This document shows positions 17,150 through 24,686 of a stretch of 64,000 nt of DNA, in pieces (position 1 is the stretch's first letter; each line of letters begins with the position of its first letter). The stretch comes from Stappia sp. ES.058. GTDB taxonomy: Bacteria > Pseudomonadota > Alphaproteobacteria > Rhizobiales > Stappiaceae. The stretch spans positions 1,178,001-1,242,000 of the forward strand of contig NZ_LT629784.1 of NCBI RefSeq assembly GCF_900105595.1, given 5' to 3'. The position numbers and the translations under genes are program-made. Under the pieces are notes generated by a model. It ran no database searches and was not told where the DNA came from. It saw nothing but the letters and a program-made list of their open reading frames with translations.

Positions 17150-18703
17150 ATGACCAACTTCAATGAACAGACTGGCTCTTCTCTCGAGGCCCGCCCCGTG
17201 GACGCGGCGACGGACGCAAAGGTGTCCGGCGCGCACACTGTGGAAAAGATCGGTGGCACGTCGATGAGCCGTGCCCGCGAGCTCGTGGACACGATCCTGG
17301 TTGGCAATCGCAGCCAGGACGAACTGTACAATCGGGTCTTCGTGGTGTCCGCCTTCGGCGGCATCACCAATATGCTGCTGGAAGACAAGAAGACCGGCAA
17401 GCCGGGCGTCTACGCGCTGTTCGCCGACGCGGATGAAGACCATGGCTGGATGGAAGCGCTCAACGACGTCGCGCGCGAGATGTACCGTATCAACGGCGAG
17501 ATCTTCGACGAATCCGCCGACCGCGATTCCGCGAATGAATTCGTGCGCGAACGCATCGAGGGCGCCCGCGGGTGCCTGCTCGATCTGCAGCGCCTGTGCT
17601 CCTACGGTCACTTCAACCTGTCCGAACACATGATGACGACGCGAGAGTTGTTGTCCGGTCTGGGCGAGGCGCATTCGGCCAACAGCCTTGCGCTGCTGCT
17701 GCGCCGTCACAACGTCAACGCCCGCTTCGTCGACCTGTCGGGTTGGCGTGACGAAAGCCAGCCCAGTCTCGACGAGCGGATCGAAACGGCGTTTTCCAAG
17801 ATCGACGTCAGTCGCGAACTTGCCATCGTGACGGGCTACGCGCAGTGCCGCGAAGGCCTGATGCGCGAGTACGACCGCGGCTATTCCGAGGTGACCTTCG
17901 CTCAGATCGCCGCGCTTTCGGGCGCGCGCGAGGCGATCATTCACAAGGAGTTCCATCTCTCCAGCGCCGATCCGCGTCTGGTGGGAACGGATGCGGTGCG
18001 CAAGATTGGCCGGACCAACTACGACGTGGCCGATCAGCTGTCCAACATGGGCATGGAGGCGATCCATCCCAACGCCGCCAAGACGCTGCGCCAGGCGGGC
18101 GTGCCATTGCGCGTGACCAACGCCTTCGAGCCGGAGGATCCGGGCACGCTGATCGACGCGGAGCCGGCGGAAACTCCGGGCGTGGAGATGGTCACCGGCA
18201 TTCCGGTCACCTCCTTCGAGGTGTTCGAGCAGGACATGGTCGGCGTGAAGGGCTACGACGCGGCAATCCTCGACGTCCTGACGCGCCACAACGTGCGCAT
18301 CGTCTCCAAGGTGTCGAACGCCAATTCGATCGTGCACCACGTCGAGGCGCCGCTGAAGCTGTTGAAGCGGGTCGAGCAGGACCTGATGAAGCGTTATCCG
18401 TCTGCGCGCATCGCCACCCGACGTTCGGCCATCGTGTCCGTGATCGGGCGCGACCTCACGGGCCTGAGCGTCATGCTGGAAGGGCTCAAGGCGCTGGATG
18501 CGGCCGATATCCAGGTGATTTCCTCGCAGGACACCGGGCGAAAGGTGGACGTCCAGTTCATCGTCGGCGGCAAGGACAAGGATGCGGCGGTCAAGGTGTT
18601 GCACCAGGCTTTTTGCGAGGGTGAAACGCATGCCTTGAGTCCGACGGCGACCGGGTCCGGTTCCGACACCGGCCGGTCTGCGGCGATGTCGCAGGCGGCC
18701 TGA
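17150..18703 (+). CDS. ask_ect: Aspartate kinase of the ectoine type
   Basis: A 517-residue aspartate kinase that supplies aspartyl phosphate for the diaminobutyrate branch. The N-terminal kinase motif is VEKIGGTSMSRARELVDTIL (about residues 28-47). The amino acid kinase fold continues to about residue 350, with TYG-type changes typical of the Ask_Ect branch, followed by two ACT domains (SVIGRDLTGLSVMLEGLKA). Such specialised, feedback-insensitive kinases often follow ectABC. The 182-base gap to ectC holds two hairpins. A strong terminator lies 48 bases after the stop, so this closes the operon. Confidence 0.93.
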   Translation: MTNFNEQTGSSLEARPVDAATDAKVSGAHTVEKIGGTSMSRARELVDTILVGNRSQDELYNRVFVVSAFGGITNMLLEDKKTGKPGVYALFADADEDHGWMEALNDVAREMYRINGEIFDESADRDSANEFVRERIEGARGCLLDLQRLCSYGHFNLSEHMMTTRELLSGLGEAHSANSLALLLRRHNVNARFVDLSGWRDESQPSLDERIETAFSKIDVSRELAIVTGYAQCREGLMREYDRGYSEVTFAQIAALSGAREAIIHKEFHLSSADPRLVGTDAVRKIGRTNYDVADQLSNMGMEAIHPNAAKTLRQAGVPLRVTNAFEPEDPGTLIDAEPAETPGVEMVTGIPVTSFEVFEQDMVGVKGYDAAILDVLTRHNVRIVSKVSNANSIVHHVEAPLKLLKRVEQDLMKRYPSARIATRRSAIVSVIGRDLTGLSVMLEGLKALDAADIQVISSQDTGRKVDVQFIVGGKDKDAAVKVLHQAFCEGETHALSPTATGSGSDTGRSAAMSQAA

Positions 18704-18750
18704 CCAGGGCAAATTGAGGCTTTAGGCCTTCGGGGAAGACATGGACGAAG

Positions 18751-18779
18751 CGGCGCGGGGGCACCTCCCGCGCCGTTTT
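18751..18779 (+). terminator. Rho-independent terminator of the ectoine operon
   Basis: A perfect nine-pair stem (CGGCGCGGG at 18751-18759 with CCCGCGCCG at 18767-18775) with a seven-base loop is followed by TTTT. It lies 48 bases past the ask stop codon. Confidence 0.85.
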
Positions 18780-19200
18780 GTGTTTGCGGGAAGGGGGTGT
18801 CTGTGTCTCGCTCAAACGCGAACAGTTGGAACGCGCAAACCGAATGGCGGGGCGGTGCGAAGCATGTGATGGGCCGGCGCCGCGACGCTTTGCAAGTCGA
18901 TGAAATGTCACATGTCGGATCATGTGAGGTCGGAACCGGCGCGGCGATTGCGATCAAGATTGCCGACCTCTTGCAAGCGCAGGAAACTTTGGGCGAAATC
19001 GGGATTTCACGGTCCGCGTTTCGGTTGGCAGGCTCGGAGATCCCGGAAGTTTAGCCCGCGTTGCGGCCCGGTGCCGCGCGTAAGCGCTTTTGGGATTTTT
19101 TTAACCCGCGTTTGCACGCCGTTCACGCCCGCTTGCGCCGTGCCATCATGGCGTGCATCGAGGGTGGAAGTGCACCTCGTTTCTTGCTTTACTCGGCGTC
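18780..19200. other. Gap before the STAND/TPR gene
   Basis: About 420 bases between the ectoine terminator and the STAND gene. A possible 85-codon reading frame at 18797-19054 has no recognisable protein features and no good ribosome site; I do not call it. A short T run (about 19096-19103) precedes the gene. This is the likely left edge of the island, but I see no inverted or direct repeats that mark it. Confidence 0.4.
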
Positions 19201-22200
19201 ATGAACGACGGCTCGCAACCCCATCCGCCAGCGATCGCGCAAACCGCCGGTCGCGCCGACATCATTGTCCAGATCGTGGGCGACGGGAACTCCGTCGTGT
19301 CCGGCCATCCGGCCTTGAAGCTCACCCGCTTCGATACCCTGGCCACGGTGCTCACCGACGACACGGGCCGGCCGGTCGAAACCGACCTTCTGCGCGCCTA
19401 CAAGAAAGACACGATCCCGCTGATCGGCCGCGACGAGACGCTCGCGACGCTACGCGCGTGGCTTGCCTCGGACGAGCCAATATCCGCGCTCGGCATGGTC
19501 GGCCGCGCGGGGCGGGGCAAGACGCGCCTCGCGCTGGAACTGTGTCGGGAGCTTGCCGGGCAGGGCTGGCGGGCCGGGTTTCTCACCACGGACCGGCTCG
19601 AGGCGTTCCGCAAACAACAGAACGTGACGGAGTGGGGATGGAACGCGCCGACACTTGTTGTTGTCGACTATGCGGCCGGCCAGGTCGCGCCCTTGCGCCG
19701 CTGGCTTGTCGAGCTTGCCGACCACCGGCGTCGGCTGGCGCCGGTCTCGCCGGAAGCGCCACCGCTGCGGATTGTGCTGCTGGAGCGTCAATACAACCCG
19801 CAGGTCGGCTGGTGGGCCGATCTCTTCGCCGGCGGCGACACGGAGGGCGAGGCCCTGCGGTCGCTGCGCCATCGCGAAGTGCCGCTCGATCTTCCCGCCA
19901 TCACGGACCCGGCCGTGCAACGCGACATCCTGGTCGAAACCGGCAAACGCCTCGGCAACGCGGAAGCCGAGAGCTGGGGCGACCGCCTGACGGACGAACA
20001 GGTGTCGGGGCTGACCTGGGGCGGCGAGCCGCTCTTCCTGATGATGGCCGCGATGCTGGTGGCCGAGAATGGACCGGTCTACCTGACCGGGCTGACGCGG
20101 CATGATCTGGCGGGCAACGTGGCGAAGCGCGAGCTGACCCGCATCGAGAGGCTCGCGCGGGCGCGCCTTGGCGATGGCGACGCGCCTGCGTTTCTCACGC
20201 ATATGGCCGGCGCGTCGACCCTGCTCGGCGGCCTCGATCTCGGAAACGACCTGCGCGATCTGATCGCGGCGGAAAGCCAAGAGACCGGGCGAACAGAGGC
20301 CGGCAGTCCGGCCGGCATCGAAGGCGCGCTGCGCGACGCACTGCCCGGCGAGCCGGGCCGGATTGCGCCGATCGAGCCGGATGCGGTGGGCGAAGCGGCG
20401 CTGCTGACGCTGTTCGGCGATCTCGCGGGAGAAGAGCGCGACGACGATTTGATGCGCCTGGCGCGTCGAGCCCCGCCGGCGGCCGCCAGCGTGCTCATGC
20501 GCCTTTGTCAGGACTATGCGCCGACGGGCCGCGAAGAGCCGCTGCGCTGGGTCCAGGCGTTGGGACCAGCATTCGACGAGGATCTCGGCGCCCGTCTTGC
20601 GATCGCAGATAGCATTCCCCGTCACACAACGATCTTGCGGGAGTTCGCCGCGGCGTTCCAGGACGCCGTCACGGCGCGTTTGTCGGCCATGGTCGATCGC
20701 AATCACGATCTCGATCTGCGCGGGCTGTACGCTGGCAATCTCAACAACCTGGCGAACCGGTTGAGCGACCTCGGCCGGCGGGAGGAGGCGCTGTCGGCGG
20801 CGGAGGAGGCGGTGGGGCTCTATCGGGCACTTGCGGCGGCGCGTCCGGAGGCGTTCACGCCGGATCTGGCGATGAGCCTCAACAACCTGGCGAACCGGTT
20901 GAGCGACCTCGGCCGGCGGGAGGAGGCGCTGTCGGCGGCGAAGGAGGCGGTGAGGCTCTATCGGGCACTTGCGGCGGCGCGTCCGGAGGCGTTCACGCCG
21001 GATCTGGCGGGGAGCTTCAACAGCCTGGCGAACGTCTTGAGCGACCTCGGCCGGCGGGAGGAGGCGCTGTCGGCAGCGGAGGAGGCGGTGGGGCTCTATC
21101 GGGCACTTGCGGCAGCGCGTCCGGAGGCGTTCACGCCGGATCTGGCGATGAGCCTCAACAACCTGGCGAACGTCTTGAGCGACCTCGGCCGGCGGGAAGC
21201 GGCGCTGTCGGCGGCGGAGGAGGCGGTGGGGCTCTATCGGGCACTTGCGGCGGCGCGTCCGGAGGCGTTCACGCCGGCTCTGGCGATGAGCCTCAACAAC
21301 CTGGCGAATGTCTTGAGCAACCTCGGCCGGCGGGAGGAGGCGCTGTCGGCGGCGGAGGAGGCGGTGGGGCTACGCCGGTCGCTTGCGGCGGCGCGTCCGG
21401 AGGCGTTCACGCCGGATCTGGCGACGAGCCTCAACAACCTGGCGGGCTTCTTGAGCAACCTCGGCCGGCGGGAGGAGGCGCTGTCGGCGGCGGAGGAGGC
21501 GGTGGGGCTACGCCGGTCGCTTGCGGCGGCGCGTCCGGAGGCGTTCACGCCGGATCTGGCGGGGAGCTTCAACAACCTGGCGGGCTTCTTGAGCGACCTC
21601 GGCCGGCGGGAGGAGGCGCTGTCGGCGGCGGAGGAGGCGGTGGGGCTCTATCGGGCACTTGCGGCGGCGCGTCCGGAGGCGTTCACGCCGGATCTGGCGA
21701 TGAGCCTCAACAACCTGGCGAGCTTCTTGAGCGACCTCGGCCGGCGGGAGGAGGCGCTGTCGGCGGCGGAGGAGGCGGTGGGGCTGCGCCGGTCGCTTGC
21801 GGCGGCGCGTCCGGAGGCGTTCACGCCGGATCTGGCGGGGAGTTTCAACAACCTGGCGAGCTTCTTGAGCGACCTCGGTCGGCGGGAGGAGGCGCTGTCG
21901 GCGGCGGAGGAGGCGGTGGGGCTGCGCCGGTCGCTTGCGGCGGCGCGTCCGGAGGCGTTCACGCCGGATCTGGCGATGAGCCTCAACAACCTGGCGAACC
22001 GGTTGAGCAACCTCGGCCGGCGGGAGGAGGCGCTGTCGGCGGCGGAGGAGGCGGTGGGGCTGCGCCGGTCGCTTGCGGCGGCGCGTCCGGAGGCGTTCAC
22101 GCCGGATCTGGCGACGAGCCTCAACAACCTGGCGAGCGTCTTGAGCAACCTCGGCCGGCGGGAGGAGGCGCTGTCGGCGGCGGAGGAGGCGGTGGGGCTG

Positions 22201-22506
22201 CGCCGGTCGCTTGCGGCGGCGCGTCCGGAGGCGTTCACGCCGGATCTGGCGACGAGTCTGGCCGTTCTCGGGCTTCAGCACCGCGCGGCCGGGCGCCCAG
22301 ACACCGAGATCGCGTGTTTTCGCGAGGCGGCCGAGCGGCTTTGGCCCTATGTCGAGCAGTACCCGGAAGGATTGGGAAACCTGTTCACCGCGATTTTGCA
22401 AAACCTCGTGCGCGCTCTGCAGGCGACAGGCACAAGCGAGGTCGAGATCCGGAACGCGCTTACCGAGTTTGGTGTGCATATCGCCGAGGACGACCCGGAT
22501 GCGTAG
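19201..22506 (+). CDS. STAND-like P-loop ATPase with TPR array and RHIM/BASS-like N-terminus
   Basis: A 1101-residue protein built like an NLR immune receptor. A short N-terminal segment holds ADIIVQIVGDGNSVV (residues 19-33), which resembles RHIM/BASS amyloid motifs. An ATPase region follows with Walker A GRAGRGKT (101-108) and Walker B TLVVVDYAA (151-159); then about 250 helical residues, then eleven near-identical 46-residue TPR-type repeats (514-1019) and a degenerate last unit. ATG 19201 is chosen because the motif follows closely, but there is no good ribosome site; GTG 19153 and TTG 19183 are alternatives. I do not recognise a catalytic effector domain, so it probably acts as a sensor or switch for the partner protein at 22668-23327. 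Function is inferred, not known. Confidence 0.72.
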   Translation: MNDGSQPHPPAIAQTAGRADIIVQIVGDGNSVVSGHPALKLTRFDTLATVLTDDTGRPVETDLLRAYKKDTIPLIGRDETLATLRAWLASDEPISALGMVGRAGRGKTRLALELCRELAGQGWRAGFLTTDRLEAFRKQQNVTEWGWNAPTLVVVDYAAGQVAPLRRWLVELADHRRRLAPVSPEAPPLRIVLLERQYNPQVGWWADLFAGGDTEGEALRSLRHREVPLDLPAITDPAVQRDILVETGKRLGNAEAESWGDRLTDEQVSGLTWGGEPLFLMMAAMLVAENGPVYLTGLTRHDLAGNVAKRELTRIERLARARLGDGDAPAFLTHMAGASTLLGGLDLGNDLRDLIAAESQETGRTEAGSPAGIEGALRDALPGEPGRIAPIEPDAVGEAALLTLFGDLAGEERDDDLMRLARRAPPAAASVLMRLCQDYAPTGREEPLRWVQALGPAFDEDLGARLAIADSIPRHTTILREFAAAFQDAVTARLSAMVDRNHDLDLRGLYAGNLNNLANRLSDLGRREEALSAAEEAVGLYRALAAARPEAFTPDLAMSLNNLANRLSDLGRREEALSAAKEAVRLYRALAAARPEAFTPDLAGSFNSLANVLSDLGRREEALSAAEEAVGLYRALAAARPEAFTPDLAMSLNNLANVLSDLGRREAALSAAEEAVGLYRALAAARPEAFTPALAMSLNNLANVLSNLGRREEALSAAEEAVGLRRSLAAARPEAFTPDLATSLNNLAGFLSNLGRREEALSAAEEAVGLRRSLAAARPEAFTPDLAGSFNNLAGFLSDLGRREEALSAAEEAVGLYRALAAARPEAFTPDLAMSLNNLASFLSDLGRREEALSAAEEAVGLRRSLAAARPEAFTPDLAGSFNNLASFLSDLGRREEALSAAEEAVGLRRSLAAARPEAFTPDLAMSLNNLANRLSNLGRREEALSAAEEAVGLRRSLAAARPEAFTPDLATSLNNLASVLSNLGRREEALSAAEEAVGLRRSLAAARPEAFTPDLATSLAVLGLQHRAAGRPDTEIACFREAAERLWPYVEQYPEGLGNLFTAILQNLVRALQATGTSEVEIRNALTEFGVHIAEDDPDA
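20740..22257 (+). repeat. Eleven in-frame 138-bp tandem repeats
   Basis: Units of 138 bases (46 codons) follow each other without gaps and are almost identical at DNA level. Differences are concentrated in a few codons: NRL/NVL/GFL/SFL/SVL after the NNLA core, LYRA or LRRS, and the MSL/GSF/TSL choice. Coding is continuous across the array, which encodes the helical repeats of the STAND protein. Near identity, even at silent positions, implies recent duplication or gene conversion, and the copy number is likely unstable between strains. Confidence 0.95.
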
Positions 22507-22516
22507 GGGTGGGCCG

Positions 22517-22666
22517 ATGAAGGTGCATCATGAGCGACAAACAGGACGCTCATGTCCCGTGCTTAAGCTGGATTGTCAGGAATGCAAATTCAATCGAGCG
22601 GGGTTTGTTGAACTTGAATCTGAGAAATATTTCCGAAAAATAGAATTTAAAATATTTGGTCATTGA
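22517..22666 (+). CDS. Possible small 49-residue protein in the STAND operon
   Basis: An ATG ten bases after the STAND stop codon opens a 49-codon frame (starting MKVHHERQTGRSCPVLKLD) that ends one base before the next start. AGGGGTGGG lies just upstream. The product has three cysteines (spacing CX6CX2C) and a charged, aromatic C-terminal part. Its DNA becomes AT-rich half-way, as does the start of the next gene. The tight packing supports a real gene, but there is no homologue that I recognise, and it could be leftover sequence. If real it is a third member of the putative immune operon. Confidence 0.4.
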   Translation: MKVHHERQTGRSCPVLKLDCQECKFNRAGFVELESEKYFRKIEFKIFGH

Positions 22667-22667
22667 T

Positions 22668-23327
22668 ATGAATAATAAAGGGGTCAGGGTAAATAGTATA
22701 GTTGAATTTCTTGGTCTTGGTGGGCGAGAGGACCTTTACTCTGATTCGCGAGGATATTTCATTCACGAGGAGACTCATTGGGATATCGTAATCAAAACCG
22801 CAACATTAGCGCGACAGTTAAAAAAAGAGGCGGATGGTGCTCTAAACGAAGAGATAATGAGTTTTCTCATTGTTGAGCAGTATCATCGTAGCGTTCGGGC
22901 AAAGGCATTGTTCGGTACTGAAGGGAGGAGTGGTGTGGATGATTTGACAATTTCGGCGCTCGCAATGAACTGGCTTGCATCTCAAGCTAAAGCGTTCGGG
23001 CAAGGTCTCGCCGGCCGGCTGACAAGGGATGCGGAAGCCAAGCTCTATGACTGGTTGAAAGCCAGGTTCGAAAGCGCGGGCAAGGGGGATCTGACGACGC
23101 TGGAAGCGACGCCGGACGATCCGCTTGCGGTCGAGACGGCGAAGGTCGGGCTTGCGCAATTGCTGCGGGAGAACCCGGAATATGTCGAGGAGTTGCGCGC
23201 GCTATGGGGCGCGCTCGGGGCGGAAACCGGTGACGTTAGGCAGAGTGTGAACACCGGCGGCGGATCAATTGGCGGCAGCGTGACCCAGGTCGTCGGGTCC
23301 AACAACACGTTTGGCAAGACCGACTGA
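22668..23327 (+). CDS. Partner protein with C-terminal RHIM/BASS-like motif
   Basis: A 219-residue protein next to the STAND gene. The first 100 residues (mixed alpha, no known domain) are encoded by AT-rich DNA. The rest is helical (LTRDAEAKLYDWLKARF, LAQLLRENPEYVEELRALWG) and encoded by GC-rich DNA, so the gene looks chimeric. The C-terminus is Gly/Asn-rich and ends in GGSVTQVVGSNNTF, matching the N-terminal VQIVGDGNSV of the ATPase (common pattern Q-[VI]-V-G-x-x-N-[ST]). In NLR-associated amyloid signalling the effector carries the motif at its C-terminus and the receptor at its N-terminus; that is the layout here. The N-terminal domain would then be the effector, of unknown activity. ATG 22668 is favoured over a non-ATG start at 22656. 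Confidence 0.7.
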   Translation: MNNKGVRVNSIVEFLGLGGREDLYSDSRGYFIHEETHWDIVIKTATLARQLKKEADGALNEEIMSFLIVEQYHRSVRAKALFGTEGRSGVDDLTISALAMNWLASQAKAFGQGLAGRLTRDAEAKLYDWLKARFESAGKGDLTTLEATPDDPLAVETAKVGLAQLLRENPEYVEELRALWGALGAETGDVRQSVNTGGGSIGGSVTQVVGSNNTFGKTD

Positions 23328-23542
23328 CGCCCGCGCGCGGTCCAAACCTGCGAGGTCAGGTGCCGGCTCAAGAAAGGGTTGATGATTTCAATATGGCGCG
23401 TGAGGACGGTTTGGATCGTTCTTGCCCCCAATTGGTGAAGTGAAAACATTGGGCAGCGAGTGGGAAATACGTGATCGACCGGATCCGTTGCATTGCAGCC
23501 GGATCAGTCATGCAAAATAGAAAAATTCTGGAAAAAGAAAAA

Positions 23543-23618
23543 TGGCTCCCCGGGCCGGACTCGAACCAGCGACCCAGCGGTTAACAGCCGCTTGCTCTAC
23601 CAACTGAGCTACCGGGGA
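23543..23618 (-). tRNA. tRNA-Asn (GTT)
   Basis: A 76-base cloverleaf on the minus strand. Acceptor stem TCCCCGG pairs with CCGGGGA, the discriminator is G and CCA is encoded. The anticodon loop CTGTTAA gives GTT (Asn), and the T arm has the GGTTCGAGTCC sequence. T-rich DNA follows the 3' end and could stop transcription. It borders the STAND island, a common kind of integration site. Confidence 0.97.
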
Positions 23619-23797
23619 ACACTCCCGAGCGGTGCAGTGCATCGCATCGGTGGCGAGCATATAGCAAACGCATGCCCGCCTTGCCAAGGCCTTTGTCCCA
23701 AAAACTTTTCCACAAGCATGGATTTCAACGTCGTGCGTGCGCAAGCGGCGGAGACACGCACGCGCTTGTTGCGCGGAGCCTTGCAGGTTATGACTTG

Positions 23798-24008
23798 GCT
23801 TCCGGTCCTTCCTGCGCGGGCGCAAGCCCCAATGGGAAGGCGAAAGTCGGAATGCGGTGGGGGAGGACCCAATCCGGGCTCCCGAATCCGCAGCTGCCCC
23901 CGCAACTGTAAGCGGCGAGCCCCCTTGCGCAGACCACTGGACACGCTTCGTGTCCGGGAAGGGCAAAGGACCGGCGACGACCCGCGAGCCAGGAGACGAG
24001 CCGGAACG
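23798..24008 (+). ncRNA. Cobalamin riboswitch
   Basis: A B12-sensing leader RNA in front of the cob operon. Visible landmarks in order are the closing stem (TTCCGG about 23800 with CCGGAA at 24001-24006), GCTGCCCCCGCAACTGTAAG with the following GCGGCGAGC, the CCACTGG core (23934-23940), a hairpin ACACGCTTCGTGT, and the B12 box GAGCCAGGAGACGAGCC (about 23984-24000). Bound cobalamin should lower expression of cobP, cobW, cobN, cobO and perhaps cobQ, probably by blocking translation of the first ORF. Confidence 0.93.
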
Positions 24009-24037
24009 GGAAAAACGTCGCAAGCCGTCGGGTGGAC

Positions 24038-24052
24038 GGCAGGAGGCCTGCC
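24038..24052 (+). promoter_or_regulatory. Hairpin that buries the ribosome site of the leader ORF
   Basis: GGCAGG-AGG-CCTGCC forms a six-pair stem with a three-base loop. The AGGAGG ribosome site (24041-24046) for the ATG at 24055 lies within it. It may be the expression platform of the riboswitch, or an element that pairs differently when B12 is absent. Confidence 0.45.
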
Positions 24053-24054
24053 AT

Positions 24055-24138
24055 ATGAATTCGCATTTCGCCGGACGGGCATGTTCCGTCGGCTCCTGTC
24101 CCGCAATTCGTCAGCCGTCGGGCGTGCAGCATTCATGA
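24055..24138 (+). CDS. Possible 27-residue leader peptide, coupled to cobP
   Basis: ATG 24055 has AGGAGG eight bases upstream and opens a short frame (MNSHFAGRACSVGSC...) whose stop TGA overlaps the cobP ATG (ATGA at 24135-24138). The cobP gene lacks a clear ribosome site of its own, so it may depend on ribosomes from this ORF. The peptide has two cysteines and no domain. It may be a real coupling peptide, or the ribosome site may be chance; the perfect overlap favours the first. Confidence 0.5.
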   Translation: MNSHFAGRACSVGSCPAIRQPSGVQHS

Positions 24139-24686
24139 CCGTTCCGGCCGCGCATTGCGTGCTGGTGACGGGCGGCGCGCGCTCGGGCAAGAGCCTCTAT
24201 GCGGAAGCGTTGATCCGCCAGAGCCGGCTTGCGCCCGTCTATGTCGCGACCTGCACCCCTCATGACGCAGAAATGGAAGAGCGTGTGGTGCGCCACCGTA
24301 TCCAGCGCGGCGACGGCTGGGCGACAATTGAGGAACAGCGCGCCATCGCCGATGTGATCGCGCGCGAAAGCACGGCCGACCGCGCGATCCTCGTCGACTG
24401 CCTGACGCTGTGGCTCTCCAACCTGATGTTTGCCGACGCCGATATCGAGGCGGAAACGGACCGGCTTGTCGCCGCCCTGACCGAAGCAAAGGGGCCGGTC
24501 GTCTGCGTCACCAACGAAGTCGGCTCCGGCATCGTGCCGGAAAACCCGCTTGCGCGCCGCTTTCGCGATGCGCAGGGCCGCCTCAACAGATCCATTGCCG
24601 AAGCGGCGGACGCGGTGGTGCTTGTCGCCGCCGGCCAGCCGCTCGTCTTGAAGCCTTCCCCCGTTCAACCGGAGATCCGCCTATGA
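24135..24686 (+). CDS. cobP: Bifunctional adenosylcobinamide kinase / GTP transferase
   Basis: A 183-residue enzyme (CobP/CobU) that phosphorylates adenosylcobinamide and then adds GMP, giving the GDP intermediate for nucleotide-loop assembly. It shows Walker A TGGARSGKSLYAE near the N-terminus, the LVDCLTLWLSNLM segment and TNEVGSGIVPENPLARRFRD, all family hallmarks. The start at ATG 24135 overlaps the leader ORF, and the end overlaps cobW (ATGA at 24683-24686). It is the first recognised enzyme gene behind the B12 riboswitch. Guanylate-site histidine H55-like residue lies in VRHRIQRG. Confidence 0.95.
   Translation: MTVPAAHCVLVTGGARSGKSLYAEALIRQSRLAPVYVATCTPHDAEMEERVVRHRIQRGDGWATIEEQRAIADVIARESTADRAILVDCLTLWLSNLMFADADIEAETDRLVAALTEAKGPVVCVTNEVGSGIVPENPLARRFRDAQGRLNRSIAEAADAVVLVAAGQPLVLKPSPVQPEIRL

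Noticed and set aside
18797..19054. 85-codon plus-strand frame before the STAND gene
   Set aside because: No ribosome site, domain or signal; composition does not look coding.
20740..22257. Repeat array as a CRISPR locus
   Set aside because: Units are 138 bases, contiguous without spacers, and in frame with one long coding sequence.
21508..22479. Minus-strand frame of 323 codons opposite the TPR repeats
   Set aside because: It only mirrors the repeat DNA; the plus strand gives coherent TPR-type helices.
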